DNA of 64,000 nucleotides from Maritalea mediterranea (GTDB taxonomy: Bacteria > Pseudomonadota > Alphaproteobacteria > Rhizobiales > Devosiaceae), in NCBI RefSeq assembly GCF_021568695.1, contig NZ_JAKGTI010000001.1, positions 682,001 to 746,000 of the forward strand, given 5' to 3'. Under the pieces are notes generated by a model, which worked only from the letters and a program-made list of their open reading frames with translations, had not been told where the DNA came from and did no database searches. The stretch's first letter is position 1. Each line of letters begins with the position of its first letter. This document shows, piece by piece, positions 8,137 to 16,128 of the stretch. The translations under genes were made by a program, and so were the position numbers.

Positions 8137-9524
8137 TAGACGTTCAACAGCAAATGCTGCCGCTCCCACGGAGAGATTTCGCGCTGATATTCCTCATTTT
8201 CGGCGCGTTTGAGATCAAGGAACACCTGGCAGAACTCTTCACCTAGTACAGCCCATAGTTCATCCGCTTCACTGAATAAATCGAGCGCCTCGCTTAAGCT
8301 GGTGGGTAACCCGTCGTCGGTTTCAAAAACTTCATTCATGGCTGGTGGACGCGGTTCGATCTTGTTTTTTATGCCCAGATAGCCGCATGCAAGCGAGGCC
8401 GCAATTGCCAGGTAAGGATTGCAATCCATGCCGATTACACGATTTTCCAACCGTCGTGCGTCTGGACCGGATTGGGGCACCCGCAATCCGGTGGTCCGGT
8501 TATCTTGCGCCCATTCCAAGTTTGAAGGCGCGGATTGGCCTTCAGGTGTAAGGCGTCGATATGAATTGACGTAAGGGGCCAGCAAGGGCACGGCCTGCAT
8601 CAGATATTTTTGCGAGCCACCGATAAAATGGTAGAAGCGTTCGGTTTCGTTGCCTTGCTCATCAGAAAAGATGTTTTTGCCTGTTTTTGTATCGAGGATC
8701 GATTGGTGAATATGCATGGCGCTACCCGGTTCATCGCGCATAGGCTTGGCCATAAAAGTTGCGAATATGCCATTTTTCAATGCTGCTTCCCGAATGGTGC
8801 GCTTGAAGAAAAACACCTGATCGGCCAATTCCAGCGGGTCGCCATGTAGCAGGTTAATTTCAATTTGGCCTGCACCACCTTCTTGAATAACCGTGTCGAT
8901 TTTTAAACCTTGCGCCTCGGCAAAATCGTAAATGGTATCGATGACCGGGCCATATTCGTCAACGGCTGCCATCGAATAGACTTGGCTGCTCGCGCTTTTT
9001 CGTCCTGTTCGGCCAATGGGGGCTTCAATCGCCTCATTGGGATCAATATTGGGCTTAGTGAGATAGAACTCCAACTCAGGAGACAAAACCGGCGAAAGCC
9101 CTTCTGCCTTGTAAATGTCGAGGATTCGTCTCAACACATTGCGTGGAGCGATTGGCAATGGTTCGTCGGGGCGCGTGAACATATCGCAAATGATTTGCAC
9201 TGTCGGATCTTCAGCCCATGGCACGGCGGTTGCTGTGGACATATCCGGCATCAGCGATACGTCCCGTTCCAGCCACTGATTTTTGATCTCCATATCCACA
9301 TATTCACCAGAGATGGTTTGGTAGAATAAGGAAATGGGTAGAAAGATTGAATCGTTGGGTTGGAATTTATAGGCGGGCATTGCCTTGCCGCGCGCCGTCC
9401 CGGCGATATCAGGTATGATGCATTCAACTTCCTCAAGCCGTCTACCGGCCAGATATTGAAGACAAGCGTCAGGCAGCACATCCGCCCATGGTTTGTTTTT
9501 TTCGTCTTTTTCGTTTCGGCTCAT
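8136..9524 (-). CDS. Glutamine synthetase family protein, second gamma-glutamylpolyamine synthetase paralogue
   Basis: 462 residues with glutamine synthetase catalytic motifs: SPELEFYL, GGAGQIEINLLHG, GSAMHIHQS and the nucleotide/glutamate-binding DNRTTGLRVP. Like PuuA it has an N-terminal segment (IPDIAGTARGKAMP) rather than the GlnA form. The start ATG overlaps the stop of the upstream gntR gene by four bases, and puuB follows with a one-base overlap, giving a tightly coupled gntR-puuA-puuB operon that is divergent from potFGHI. It probably glutamylates the polyamine brought in by that importer. Confidence 0.83.
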   Translation of the reverse strand: MSRNEKDEKNKPWADVLPDACLQYLAGRRLEEVECIIPDIAGTARGKAMPAYKFQPNDSIFLPISLFYQTISGEYVDMEIKNQWLERDVSLMPDMSTATAVPWAEDPTVQIICDMFTRPDEPLPIAPRNVLRRILDIYKAEGLSPVLSPELEFYLTKPNIDPNEAIEAPIGRTGRKSASSQVYSMAAVDEYGPVIDTIYDFAEAQGLKIDTVIQEGGAGQIEINLLHGDPLELADQVFFFKRTIREAALKNGIFATFMAKPMRDEPGSAMHIHQSILDTKTGKNIFSDEQGNETERFYHFIGGSQKYLMQAVPLLAPYVNSYRRLTPEGQSAPSNLEWAQDNRTTGLRVPQSGPDARRLENRVIGMDCNPYLAIAASLACGYLGIKNKIEPRPPAMNEVFETDDGLPTSLSEALDLFSEADELWAVLGEEFCQVFLDLKRAENEEYQREISPWERQHLLLNV

Positions 9525-10222
9525 CCGCCCACACCTAACTTTTGATCAAATTTTTGGAAAAAAGATTGATTGATTAACTCAATGCCCTGCGTGAGGTCGT
9601 CACGCATGGCGCTTGCCGCGTTTTCAGGTTCGCCTTCAAGCAAAGCGCTTAGTATATCTGGATGCTTATCGGGCAGATTTGTCGTGCCAAATCGACCACA
9701 AATGACGCGCAGGCTTGGTCCAACCTGCAACCATAACATGTGTGCCACCCTCAATAAGACAGGAGAGTCAGCCAATTCGTAAATGCCGAAATGAAAGGCA
9801 TAATTGCGCTCGAGATAGGCGCCAACATCTCCAATCTCAATGGCCATATTTACAGCTTCATCGATGACCGAAAGTCGATCAACTATTTGTTGGGAAACGT
9901 TTTTTACCGCTCTAGATGTCAGCTCTGGCTCGATCTCGAGCCGAAGCATATAAATGTCTTCAAGTGCGGATTGATCAAGTACCGGCAAAGCAACTCGGCG
10001 ATTGCCCAATGTTTCTAGCGCATTTTCTGAAACAAGACGGCGGATCGCTTCCCGCGCCGGGGTCATGCCAACATTTAAGGCATCAGCCAAACCCTGGATG
10101 GTCAGCGGCTCACCGGGGGCAAAGCGACCGAGAAGAATCATATTTCTCAGGGTCTCATATGCGGCCTGATGCTCTGGTGTTTTTTTGTTATTTGGCATTT
10201 TTTTACTGTCTATCCGATGCAT
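9521..10222 (-). CDS. GntR family transcriptional regulator, FCD subgroup (second)
   Basis: 233 residues. A winged helix-turn-helix (LTIQGLADALNVGMTPAREA) is followed by an FCD ligand-binding domain (NYAFHFGIYELA and a C-terminal helical bundle). The start could also be the internal ATG at 10198 (MPNNKK), which begins closer to the HTH. It heads the minus-strand gntR-puuA-puuB operon and is divergent from the polyamine importer, whose upstream gap contains a perfect 20-base palindrome that is the best candidate for its operator. The effector is probably a polyamine-pathway metabolite; this is inferred from neighbours. Confidence 0.87.
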   Translation of the reverse strand: MHRIDSKKMPNNKKTPEHQAAYETLRNMILLGRFAPGEPLTIQGLADALNVGMTPAREAIRRLVSENALETLGNRRVALPVLDQSALEDIYMLRLEIEPELTSRAVKNVSQQIVDRLSVIDEAVNMAIEIGDVGAYLERNYAFHFGIYELADSPVLLRVAHMLWLQVGPSLRVICGRFGTTNLPDKHPDILSALLEGEPENAASAMRDDLTQGIELINQSFFQKFDQKLGVGG

Positions 10223-10270
10223 TTCGATTTCACATTAACATCCAAATCACAAAAAAAACTTGCGTTTGTC

Positions 10271-10290
10271 AAACTTTTGATCAAAAGTTT
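10271..10290. promoter_or_regulatory. Perfect 20-bp palindrome upstream of potF
   Basis: AAACTTTTGA followed directly by its reverse complement TCAAAAGTTT, centred on TGATCA. It lies between the divergent gntR-puuA-puuB and potFGHI operons, 21 bases before the potF start. The size and symmetry suit a dimeric GntR-family repressor. Protein identity is inferred. Confidence 0.65.
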
Positions 10291-10311
10291 TTGAAAAACA
10301 GGAGGAACATA

Positions 10312-11397
10312 ATGAAATTAGCAACCACGCTCTCGACTGTAGCACTTCTTTTTGCGACGCAAGTTGCTGTCGCTGAGGAAGTTCGAGTTTATAATTGGTC
10401 GGATTACATTGATGAATCGTTGCTCGAGAAATTTGAGCAAGAAACTGGCATTGATCTCATCTACGATGTTTTTGACAGTAATGAACTTTTAGAAACCAAA
10501 ATGCTGGCGGGTAATTCCGGGTATGACGTCGTTGTACCTTCCGGCAGTTTCTTGAGCCGTCAAATTCAGGCTGGTGCCTTCCAAAAACTGGATTTCTCCA
10601 AATTGCCCAATAAGGACAATGCATGGGATGTAATCCAGCAACGTACAGCACAATATGATCCCGATAACGCATATTCGGTCAATTACATGTGGGGAACCAC
10701 AGGTATTGGCGTGAATGTGGGTAAAGTCACAGAAGTATTGGGCGAAGATGCACCAATCGATTCACTCGAGCTGATCTTTAATCCAGAAAATATGGAAAAA
10801 CTGGCATCATGTGGCGTTCATATGCTCGATTCGCCGATCGAGGTCGTGCCAGCGGCGCTTACGTATCTTGGAAAAAATCCCGCCTCCCAGGATGAAGAAA
10901 CCCTCGAACTGGCGGAGCAATTGCTTCTGCGGGTCTCTCCCTATGTGGAAAAATTCCATAGTTCCGAATATATCAATGCGCTTGCCAATGGTGAGATTTG
11001 TGTAGCCTTGGGATGGTCTGGTGATGTCTTGCAGGCGCGGGATCGCGCAGCAGAGGCCGATAACGGGGTTGAGATTGCCTATAATGCGCCCAAAGAGGGG
11101 GCATTAATGTGGTTTGACCAAATGGCCATTCCGGTTGATGCACCGAACCCAGATGCTGCGCATAAATTCATAAATTTCATGCTAGATGCTGAAAATATGG
11201 CGACCGCGTCAAACTATGTTTATTACGCCAACGGGAATTTGGCTTCCCAACAATATTTGGTTGAAGATGTGATCGGCGACACAGCGATTTACCCCGACAA
11301 GGAAACGCTGAATCGTCTTTATACAACGCCGCCATACCCGCCAAAAGTGCAACGCACGGTTACGCGGATGTGGACCAAAATTAAATCTGGCACCTAA
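10312..11397 (+). CDS. potF: Periplasmic putrescine/spermidine-binding protein
   Basis: 361 residues from ATG 10312, preceded by GGAGG with a six-base spacer. An in-frame upstream extension exists but lacks any fit to the family. A Sec signal peptide (cleavage expected after AVA, near residue 22) is followed by the characteristic PotF/PotD start VRVYNWSDYID and the later YDVVVPSG and GWSGDVLQAR segments that line the polyamine pocket. It delivers polyamine to the PotG-PotH-PotI transporter encoded just downstream. A hairpin at 11415 separates it from potG, which would favour excess binding protein over membrane components. The exact polyamine preference cannot be set from sequence alone. Confidence 0.9.
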   Translation: MKLATTLSTVALLFATQVAVAEEVRVYNWSDYIDESLLEKFEQETGIDLIYDVFDSNELLETKMLAGNSGYDVVVPSGSFLSRQIQAGAFQKLDFSKLPNKDNAWDVIQQRTAQYDPDNAYSVNYMWGTTGIGVNVGKVTEVLGEDAPIDSLELIFNPENMEKLASCGVHMLDSPIEVVPAALTYLGKNPASQDEETLELAEQLLLRVSPYVEKFHSSEYINALANGEICVALGWSGDVLQARDRAAEADNGVEIAYNAPKEGALMWFDQMAIPVDAPNPDAAHKFINFMLDAENMATASNYVYYANGNLASQQYLVEDVIGDTAIYPDKETLNRLYTTPPYPPKVQRTVTRMWTKIKSGT

Positions 11398-11414
11398 GGC
11401 GCTGCATAATAATA

Positions 11415-11447
11415 AAACACGCACGGGGGTAATTCTCGTGCGTGTTT
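11415..11447 (+). promoter_or_regulatory. Intercistronic hairpin between potF and potG
   Basis: An 11-base perfect stem, AAACACGCACG (11415-11425) and CGTGCGTGTTT (11437-11447), has an 11-base loop. Only a short T run follows, so partial termination or 3'-end protection of the potF message is likelier than full termination. Confidence 0.7.
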
Positions 11448-11466
11448 CCGAGTGGGAAAGCCAAAT

Positions 11467-12612
11467 ATGAGTAATAATACACCGTTTGCGCCGTGGAATG
11501 ATGAGGCGGCAGTGCCGCTAATCCAGTTTGACGGTGTCTCCAAAAAGTATGGAGACTTTCTGGCAATCGATAATATCGATCTCAAGATTTACCCAAGAGA
11601 GTTTTTCGCATTGTTGGGGCCATCAGGCTGCGGCAAAACAACTTTGATGCGCATGCTCGCCGGTTTTGAGGAGGCAAGCGCAGGCAAAATCACGATCGAC
11701 AATAAGGATATGGCAGGCATACCGCCGAATAAACGAGCGGTGAACATGATGTTTCAGTCTTACGCGCTGTTTCCGCACTTGAATGTGGTGGACAATCTTG
11801 CGTTTGGCTTGAAGAGATCCCGTATGGCAAAATCAGAAATTGATGGCCGGGTTGAAGAGATGCTGCGTTTGGTGCAGTTGCAAAAATTTGCAAAACGTAA
11901 GCCCCATCAATTGTCCGGGGGGCAACGTCAAAGGGTCGCGCTGGCTCGGGCTTTGGCAAAGGCGCCAAAGTTGCTGTTGCTTGACGAACCCTTGGGTGCG
12001 CTCGACAAAAAACTGCGTGAAGAGACGCAGTTTGAGTTGATGGATATTCAGGAAAAGACAGGCACAACCTTCGTGATCGTGACGCACGACCAGGAGGAGG
12101 CAATGACCGTGGCCAGCCGGATCGCGGTTATGGATCATGGCAAACTTGTGCAAATTGATACGCCTGATCGTGTGTATGAAAATCCAAACTCTATTTATGT
12201 GGCTGGTTTCATTGGCGATGTGAACATAATTGAAGGCCGGGTCTCTCACCTGGCAGGGGAAGAAGCTCAGCTTTGTTGGGCTGAGGGCACGTCTGATATT
12301 CGAGGCATGGCGGGCCCTAAAATCCAAAAGGGAGAGGAGGCGGCTTTCGCAGTTCGGCCAGAAAAGGTCGCGCTTTCCGTGCAAGAGCCGATCGAGCGCA
12401 ATAATCGCGTCGCGGGCAGGGTTGAAGACATTGCATATCTGGGCAATATGTCGACCTACTATGTGCGACTTGAAAACGGCAACCTGATTAAATCACAAGT
12501 TGCCAATGACCGTAGAATTTCTCGTCGGTCGGTAACCTGGAACGATCAAGTCTGGCTATCGTGGAGCGATACCGCGGGTATCGTCTTGCCATCAGGTGGT
12601 AACCCATCATGA
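11467..12612 (+). CDS. potG: Polyamine ABC transporter ATP-binding protein
   Basis: 381 residues from ATG 11467; a GTG at 11452 in frame is less likely. Walker A GPSGCGKT (51-58), the Q-loop in NMMFQSYALFPH, the ABC signature LSGGQ (149-153) and Walker B LLLLDEP are all present. The C-terminal third forms a TOBE regulatory domain, as in PotA/PotG. It powers uptake of putrescine or spermidine with the two permeases encoded downstream; its stop overlaps the potH start by four bases. Confidence 0.9.
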   Translation: MSNNTPFAPWNDEAAVPLIQFDGVSKKYGDFLAIDNIDLKIYPREFFALLGPSGCGKTTLMRMLAGFEEASAGKITIDNKDMAGIPPNKRAVNMMFQSYALFPHLNVVDNLAFGLKRSRMAKSEIDGRVEEMLRLVQLQKFAKRKPHQLSGGQRQRVALARALAKAPKLLLLDEPLGALDKKLREETQFELMDIQEKTGTTFVIVTHDQEEAMTVASRIAVMDHGKLVQIDTPDRVYENPNSIYVAGFIGDVNIIEGRVSHLAGEEAQLCWAEGTSDIRGMAGPKIQKGEEAAFAVRPEKVALSVQEPIERNNRVAGRVEDIAYLGNMSTYYVRLENGNLIKSQVANDRRISRRSVTWNDQVWLSWSDTAGIVLPSGGNPS

Positions 12613-13505
12613 CGCTGTCTAAACGTTTACTGATCTTTGTGCCTTATGCGTGGCTGCTGGCGCTATTCCTTGTCCCGTTTTTCATTGTCGTCAAAATCGC
12701 GTTGTCTGATTATGCGATTTCCATCCCGCCTTATACCCCCACCTTTGACTTGAGTGCAGGCTGGGCAGGCTTTGTCGATTTCTTGTCGAAACTGGACCTT
12801 GAAAATTTCGTCTTCTTGGCTGAGGATGATCTATATTGGAAGACTTTCTTGTCCAGCCTGCAAATTGCGGTGATTGCTACGCTTTTAACATTGCTGGTGG
12901 GATTCCCCTTTGCCTACGCGATCGCACAAGCGCCATCAGAATGGCGGCCAAGCTTAGTACTTCTGGTCATTTTGCCATTTTGGACCAGCTTCTTGATCCG
13001 CGTTTATGCGTTGATCGGAATTTTGTCCAATGAAGGTTTTCTTAACCAGTTCTTGATGTGGACCGGCTTAATCTCAGAGCCTTTGGCTATTCTGAACACC
13101 GACATTGCCGTTTATATCGGTATTGTATACGCCTATTTGCCCTTTATGGTGCTGCCCATTTACGCCACCCTCGATAAACTGGACGGATCATTGCTCGAGG
13201 CAGCGCAGGATTTGGGCTGCACGCGTTTCCAGGCCTTTTGGTCGGTGACCATTCATTTGGCCAAACCGGGCGTAATCGCTGGTTGCTTTTTGGTTTTTAT
13301 TCCAACATTGGGCGAATTTGTTATCCCGTCACTGCTTGGTGGCGCGCGCACATTGATGATTGGCAAAGTGCTGTGGGAAGAGTTTTTCTCCAACCGGGAT
13401 TGGCCGGTCGCCTCTGCGGTTGCGGTTATTCTGCTGCTCATTCTAATTGTCCCGATTGTCTTGTTTCAGCGCAGTGAACAAAGGTTGAGGGAGCAAAATC
13501 AATGA
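12609..13505 (+). CDS. potH: Polyamine ABC transporter permease
   Basis: 298 residues, about six transmembrane segments beginning with LLIFVPYAWLLALFLVPFFI. The cytoplasmic coupling (EAA) loop is seen in LEAAQDLGCTRFQAFWSV. This is the PotB/PotH type of inner-membrane subunit that pairs with PotI. It overlaps potG and potI by four bases each, so the subunits are co-translated. Confidence 0.88.
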   Translation: MTLSKRLLIFVPYAWLLALFLVPFFIVVKIALSDYAISIPPYTPTFDLSAGWAGFVDFLSKLDLENFVFLAEDDLYWKTFLSSLQIAVIATLLTLLVGFPFAYAIAQAPSEWRPSLVLLVILPFWTSFLIRVYALIGILSNEGFLNQFLMWTGLISEPLAILNTDIAVYIGIVYAYLPFMVLPIYATLDKLDGSLLEAAQDLGCTRFQAFWSVTIHLAKPGVIAGCFLVFIPTLGEFVIPSLLGGARTLMIGKVLWEEFFSNRDWPVASAVAVILLLILIVPIVLFQRSEQRLREQNQ

Positions 13506-14314
13506 GAAAGACCAGCTGGTTTAATGTTGTATCCCTCACAACAGGTTTTGCCTTTTTATATATCCCGATCATAATCCTGGTGATCTTCAGCTTTAACAAA
13601 TCCAAGCTGGTCACCGTGTGGGCAGGCTTCTCGACCAAATGGTACGGGGAGTTGCTTTCAAATGAGGCTTTTTTGGACGCCGCCTGGGTAACCCTGAGAG
13701 TTGGGTTATGGTCTTCAACCATCGCGACAGTTTTGGGCACAATGGCCGCTTTGGTTATGGTGCGGGGCGGGCGTTTTTTCGGTCGCACCTTGTTTACGGG
13801 CATGATCTACGCGCCCCTCGTGATGCCAGAAGTGATCACCGGCCTTTCTTTGTTGCTGCTCTTTATTGCCATTGGGCTTGATCGGGGGGCCACGACCATT
13901 GTGTTGGCGCATGCCACATTTTCAATGTGTTATGTGTCCGTTGTGGTGTCGTCGCGGCTGTCAACCTTTGATCAAAGCTTGGAAGAAGCCGCGCTTGATC
14001 TGGGGTGCACCGCTTTTGATGCATTTAAGTCTGTGACGTTGCCGATCATCGCTCCTGCCGTTGCTTCGGGCTGGTTGCTCGCCTTCACCCTTTCATTGGA
14101 CGACCTTGTGATCGCGTCATTTACCGCGGGGCCATCGTCCACCACGCTGCCGATCAAAATATACTCTTCGGTCCGGTTGGGGGTCAGTCCGGAAATCAAC
14201 GCGTTATCGTCGATTATCATCGGTTTGGTCACCATCGGGGTTCTAACGGCTTCAATAGCCTCCAAACGCGCCATCAGGCGTCAACAAATTGAAGAGCGAC
14301 GAGCGATTGGTTAG
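13502..14314 (+). CDS. potI: Polyamine ABC transporter permease
   Basis: 270 residues of the PotC/PotI type. It has about six membrane segments, the first being FAFLYIPIIILVIFSF, and the EAA loop EEAALDLGCTAFDAFKSV. It forms the second half of the permease channel with PotH. No terminator is visible after it; the gabD-like gene begins within 40 bases and is probably co-transcribed. Confidence 0.88.
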   Translation: MRKTSWFNVVSLTTGFAFLYIPIIILVIFSFNKSKLVTVWAGFSTKWYGELLSNEAFLDAAWVTLRVGLWSSTIATVLGTMAALVMVRGGRFFGRTLFTGMIYAPLVMPEVITGLSLLLLFIAIGLDRGATTIVLAHATFSMCYVSVVVSSRLSTFDQSLEEAALDLGCTAFDAFKSVTLPIIAPAVASGWLLAFTLSLDDLVIASFTAGPSSTTLPIKIYSSVRLGVSPEINALSSIIIGLVTIGVLTASIASKRAIRRQQIEERRAIG

Positions 14315-14350
14315 GAAAATTAGCTTTTCGAATATCTATAAGGATCGCCT

Positions 14351-14386
14351 GTGTCATTTGTGAAACTTGGCCTTAAAGACCCGTAA
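14351..14386 (+). other. Short leader frame with good ribosome site, in frame with gabD and closed by TAA
   Basis: AAGGA (14340-14344) sits six bases before GTG 14351. Eleven codons follow (VSFVKLGLKDP) and then TAA at 14384-14386, directly before TTG 14387. Frame and content continue straight into the GabD-like protein: GabD homologues typically begin with a (K)LKDP(S/T)L-like stretch. The TAA therefore appears to occupy the position of one sense codon. Either a nonsense mutation, a sequencing error, or a real leader with re-initiation at the adjacent TTG would explain it. Confidence 0.65.
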
Positions 14387-15817
14387 TTGCTGGAACACCG
14401 AGGATATGTGAATGGCGAATGGGTCGACAGTGAACACAAGTTTGATGTGTTGAACCCTGCGACCGGCGAACGTGTTGCGAGAGTTAGCAACCTTAGCGTC
14501 CAAGATTGTTCGGCTGCGATCGACGCAGCCTATCTTGCACAAAAGCAATATGCCAAATGGACAGGCAAAGAGCGCAGCCAATTATTGCGCAAATTCTACG
14601 ACCTGATCGTTGAACATGCCGATGATCTGGCGACTATTCTGACTGCTGAAATGGGCAAGCCATGGGCAGAAGCGCGCGGCGAAATTTTGTATGGGGCATC
14701 CTTTATCGAATGGTTTGGCGAAGAAGCCAAGCGTGTTTATGGAGAAATTATCCCAGGGCATCAACGTGACAAACGGATTGTTGTGTTAAAGCAACCTGTT
14801 GGGGTTGTGGGGGCCATAACACCATGGAACTTCCCCAACGCGATGATTGCGCGAAAACTTGCACCAGCGCTTGCCGTGGGATGCTCGTTTGTCGGGCGTC
14901 CCGCAGAGTTAACCCCTTTGTCCGCACTCGCCTTGGCAGTGTTGGCTGATCGAGCGGGCACCCCCAAAGGTCTCGTCAACATTGTTCCGTCGCTCGACAG
15001 CGCTGGCATAGGTAAAGAATTATGCTCAAATGAAAAAGTGGCTAAAATCACTTTCACCGGTTCTACCCGGGTGGGTAAAATTTTGATGGCACAGTGCGCC
15101 GGGACAATCAAAAAGATGTCACTGGAGCTGGGCGGCAATGCGCCGTTTATGGTGTTTGATGATGCCGACATAGACAAAGCGGTGGATGGCGCCATGATTG
15201 CGAAGTTCCGCAATAATGGTCAAACATGCGTGTGTGCAAATCGCATTTATGTCCAAGCCGGCATCTACGATGAGTTTGCTGGAAAGCTGGTTGCACGGAT
15301 GAAAGATCTCAAACTCGGCGATGGGTTAGCGGACGATGTTGACATGGGGCCACTTATCAATGAGGCGGCGGTTGAAAAGGTTGAAAACCATATTGAGGAT
15401 GCCACGGGGAAGGGCGCTAAAGTTTTGCTCGGAGGAGGACGATCTGATCGTGGCGGAACATTTTTTGAGCCGACAATATTGGCAAATGTGACCTCGGATA
15501 TGATTGTGAACCGCGAAGAAACGTTTGGTCCGCTTGCTCCATTGGTGCGGTTTAAAACCGAGGACGAAGTGTTGGACCTCGCCAATAGTTCAGAATTTGG
15601 ATTAGCGGCATATTTCTATACCAAGGACATTGCGCGGGTTTGGCGCGTCGCTGAAGCGCTTGAAGTCGGCATGGTTGGGATCAATACAGGTCATATTTCA
15701 ACTGAAGTTGCGCCTTTTGGTGGCGTAAAACTGTCCGGGCTTGGCCGGGAAGGTTCCCACTATGGCATCGATGATTTCATTGAAATCAAATATTTATGCA
15801 TGGGCGATATCGAATAA
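14387..15817 (+). CDS. gabD: NAD(P)-dependent succinate semialdehyde dehydrogenase, 5' end interrupted by an in-frame stop
   Basis: 476 residues if read from TTG 14387. The sequence tracks E. coli GabD along its length: TPWNFPNAMIARK, FTGSTRVGK, general base Glu247 in LELGGNAP, catalytic Cys281 in NNGQTCVCANR, and the C-terminal IEIKYLCMG. It would oxidise succinate semialdehyde from GABA to succinate. One residue in the substrate-pocket region is odd: homologues read VLKPA where this has VGRPAEL. The 5' end is abnormal, because the best ribosome site and GTG lie 36 bases upstream in the same frame and a TAA intervenes. If only TTG is used, about seven N-terminal residues are lost relative to E. 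coli, which may still fold. It follows potI closely. Confidence 0.82.
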   Translation: MLEHRGYVNGEWVDSEHKFDVLNPATGERVARVSNLSVQDCSAAIDAAYLAQKQYAKWTGKERSQLLRKFYDLIVEHADDLATILTAEMGKPWAEARGEILYGASFIEWFGEEAKRVYGEIIPGHQRDKRIVVLKQPVGVVGAITPWNFPNAMIARKLAPALAVGCSFVGRPAELTPLSALALAVLADRAGTPKGLVNIVPSLDSAGIGKELCSNEKVAKITFTGSTRVGKILMAQCAGTIKKMSLELGGNAPFMVFDDADIDKAVDGAMIAKFRNNGQTCVCANRIYVQAGIYDEFAGKLVARMKDLKLGDGLADDVDMGPLINEAAVEKVENHIEDATGKGAKVLLGGGRSDRGGTFFEPTILANVTSDMIVNREETFGPLAPLVRFKTEDEVLDLANSSEFGLAAYFYTKDIARVWRVAEALEVGMVGINTGHISTEVAPFGGVKLSGLGREGSHYGIDDFIEIKYLCMGDIE

Positions 15818-16069
15818 TTCTCACGCAAGGGTAGTTCCAAATTTCAAACCTGACAAAACATGGACACTGACCGACTGCGACTGAAATGCGGTATGCTCAA
15901 GTTGGAAGAAGACCTAGGGATCAACTCAAGCACGGAAAAGTCTGCTCCATTGTGATGTACATTGATGGTTTTGCAAGTTGGGTCAGAACAGGTGATTTTC
16001 GGGTTGGTGTTGACCAACGGAAACTGCGTTTTTTGAGCCGTAAGCTCCACTTCATCCACGGGCCGTCTT
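15818..16069. other. Gene-free stretch between gabD and the stress dehydrogenase
   Basis: About 250 bases with no recognisable gene. Short open frames exist on both strands but none has a ribosome site, a known motif or a plausible composition. No terminator was identified for gabD here. The right end carries the EcfG-type promoter listed next. Confidence 0.55.
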
Positions 16070-16094
16070 GGAACTTGCCTTGATAAGCGGCGTT
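16070..16094 (+). promoter_or_regulatory. EcfG (general stress sigma factor) type promoter
   Basis: GGAAC (16070-16074) and CGTT (16091-16094) are separated by 16 bases, matching the alphaproteobacterial EcfG consensus GGAAC-N16/17-CGTT. It lies 35 bases before the ATG of a dehydrogenase from a family often found in EcfG regulons. Confidence 0.75.
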
Positions 16095-16128
16095 CATCTT
16101 TTTGAATTCAATTCAAAGAGGTGAGTTT

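Noticed and set aside
9538-9556. Second TGATCA-centred sequence similar to the potF palindrome
   Set aside because: It lies inside the last codons of gntR (Phe-Asp-Gln-Lys-Leu), only part of the dyad is present, and codon use explains it.
9916-10311. In-frame upstream extension of the potF reading frame
   Set aside because: It overlaps the opposite-strand gntR gene, has no resemblance to binding proteins, and the ATG at 10312 has a GGAGG site and a proper signal peptide.
15886-16083. Possible 65-residue protein between gabD and the stress dehydrogenase
   Set aside because: No ribosome site, no recognisable motif, overlaps the EcfG promoter, and an opposite-strand frame of similar quality exists at the same place.
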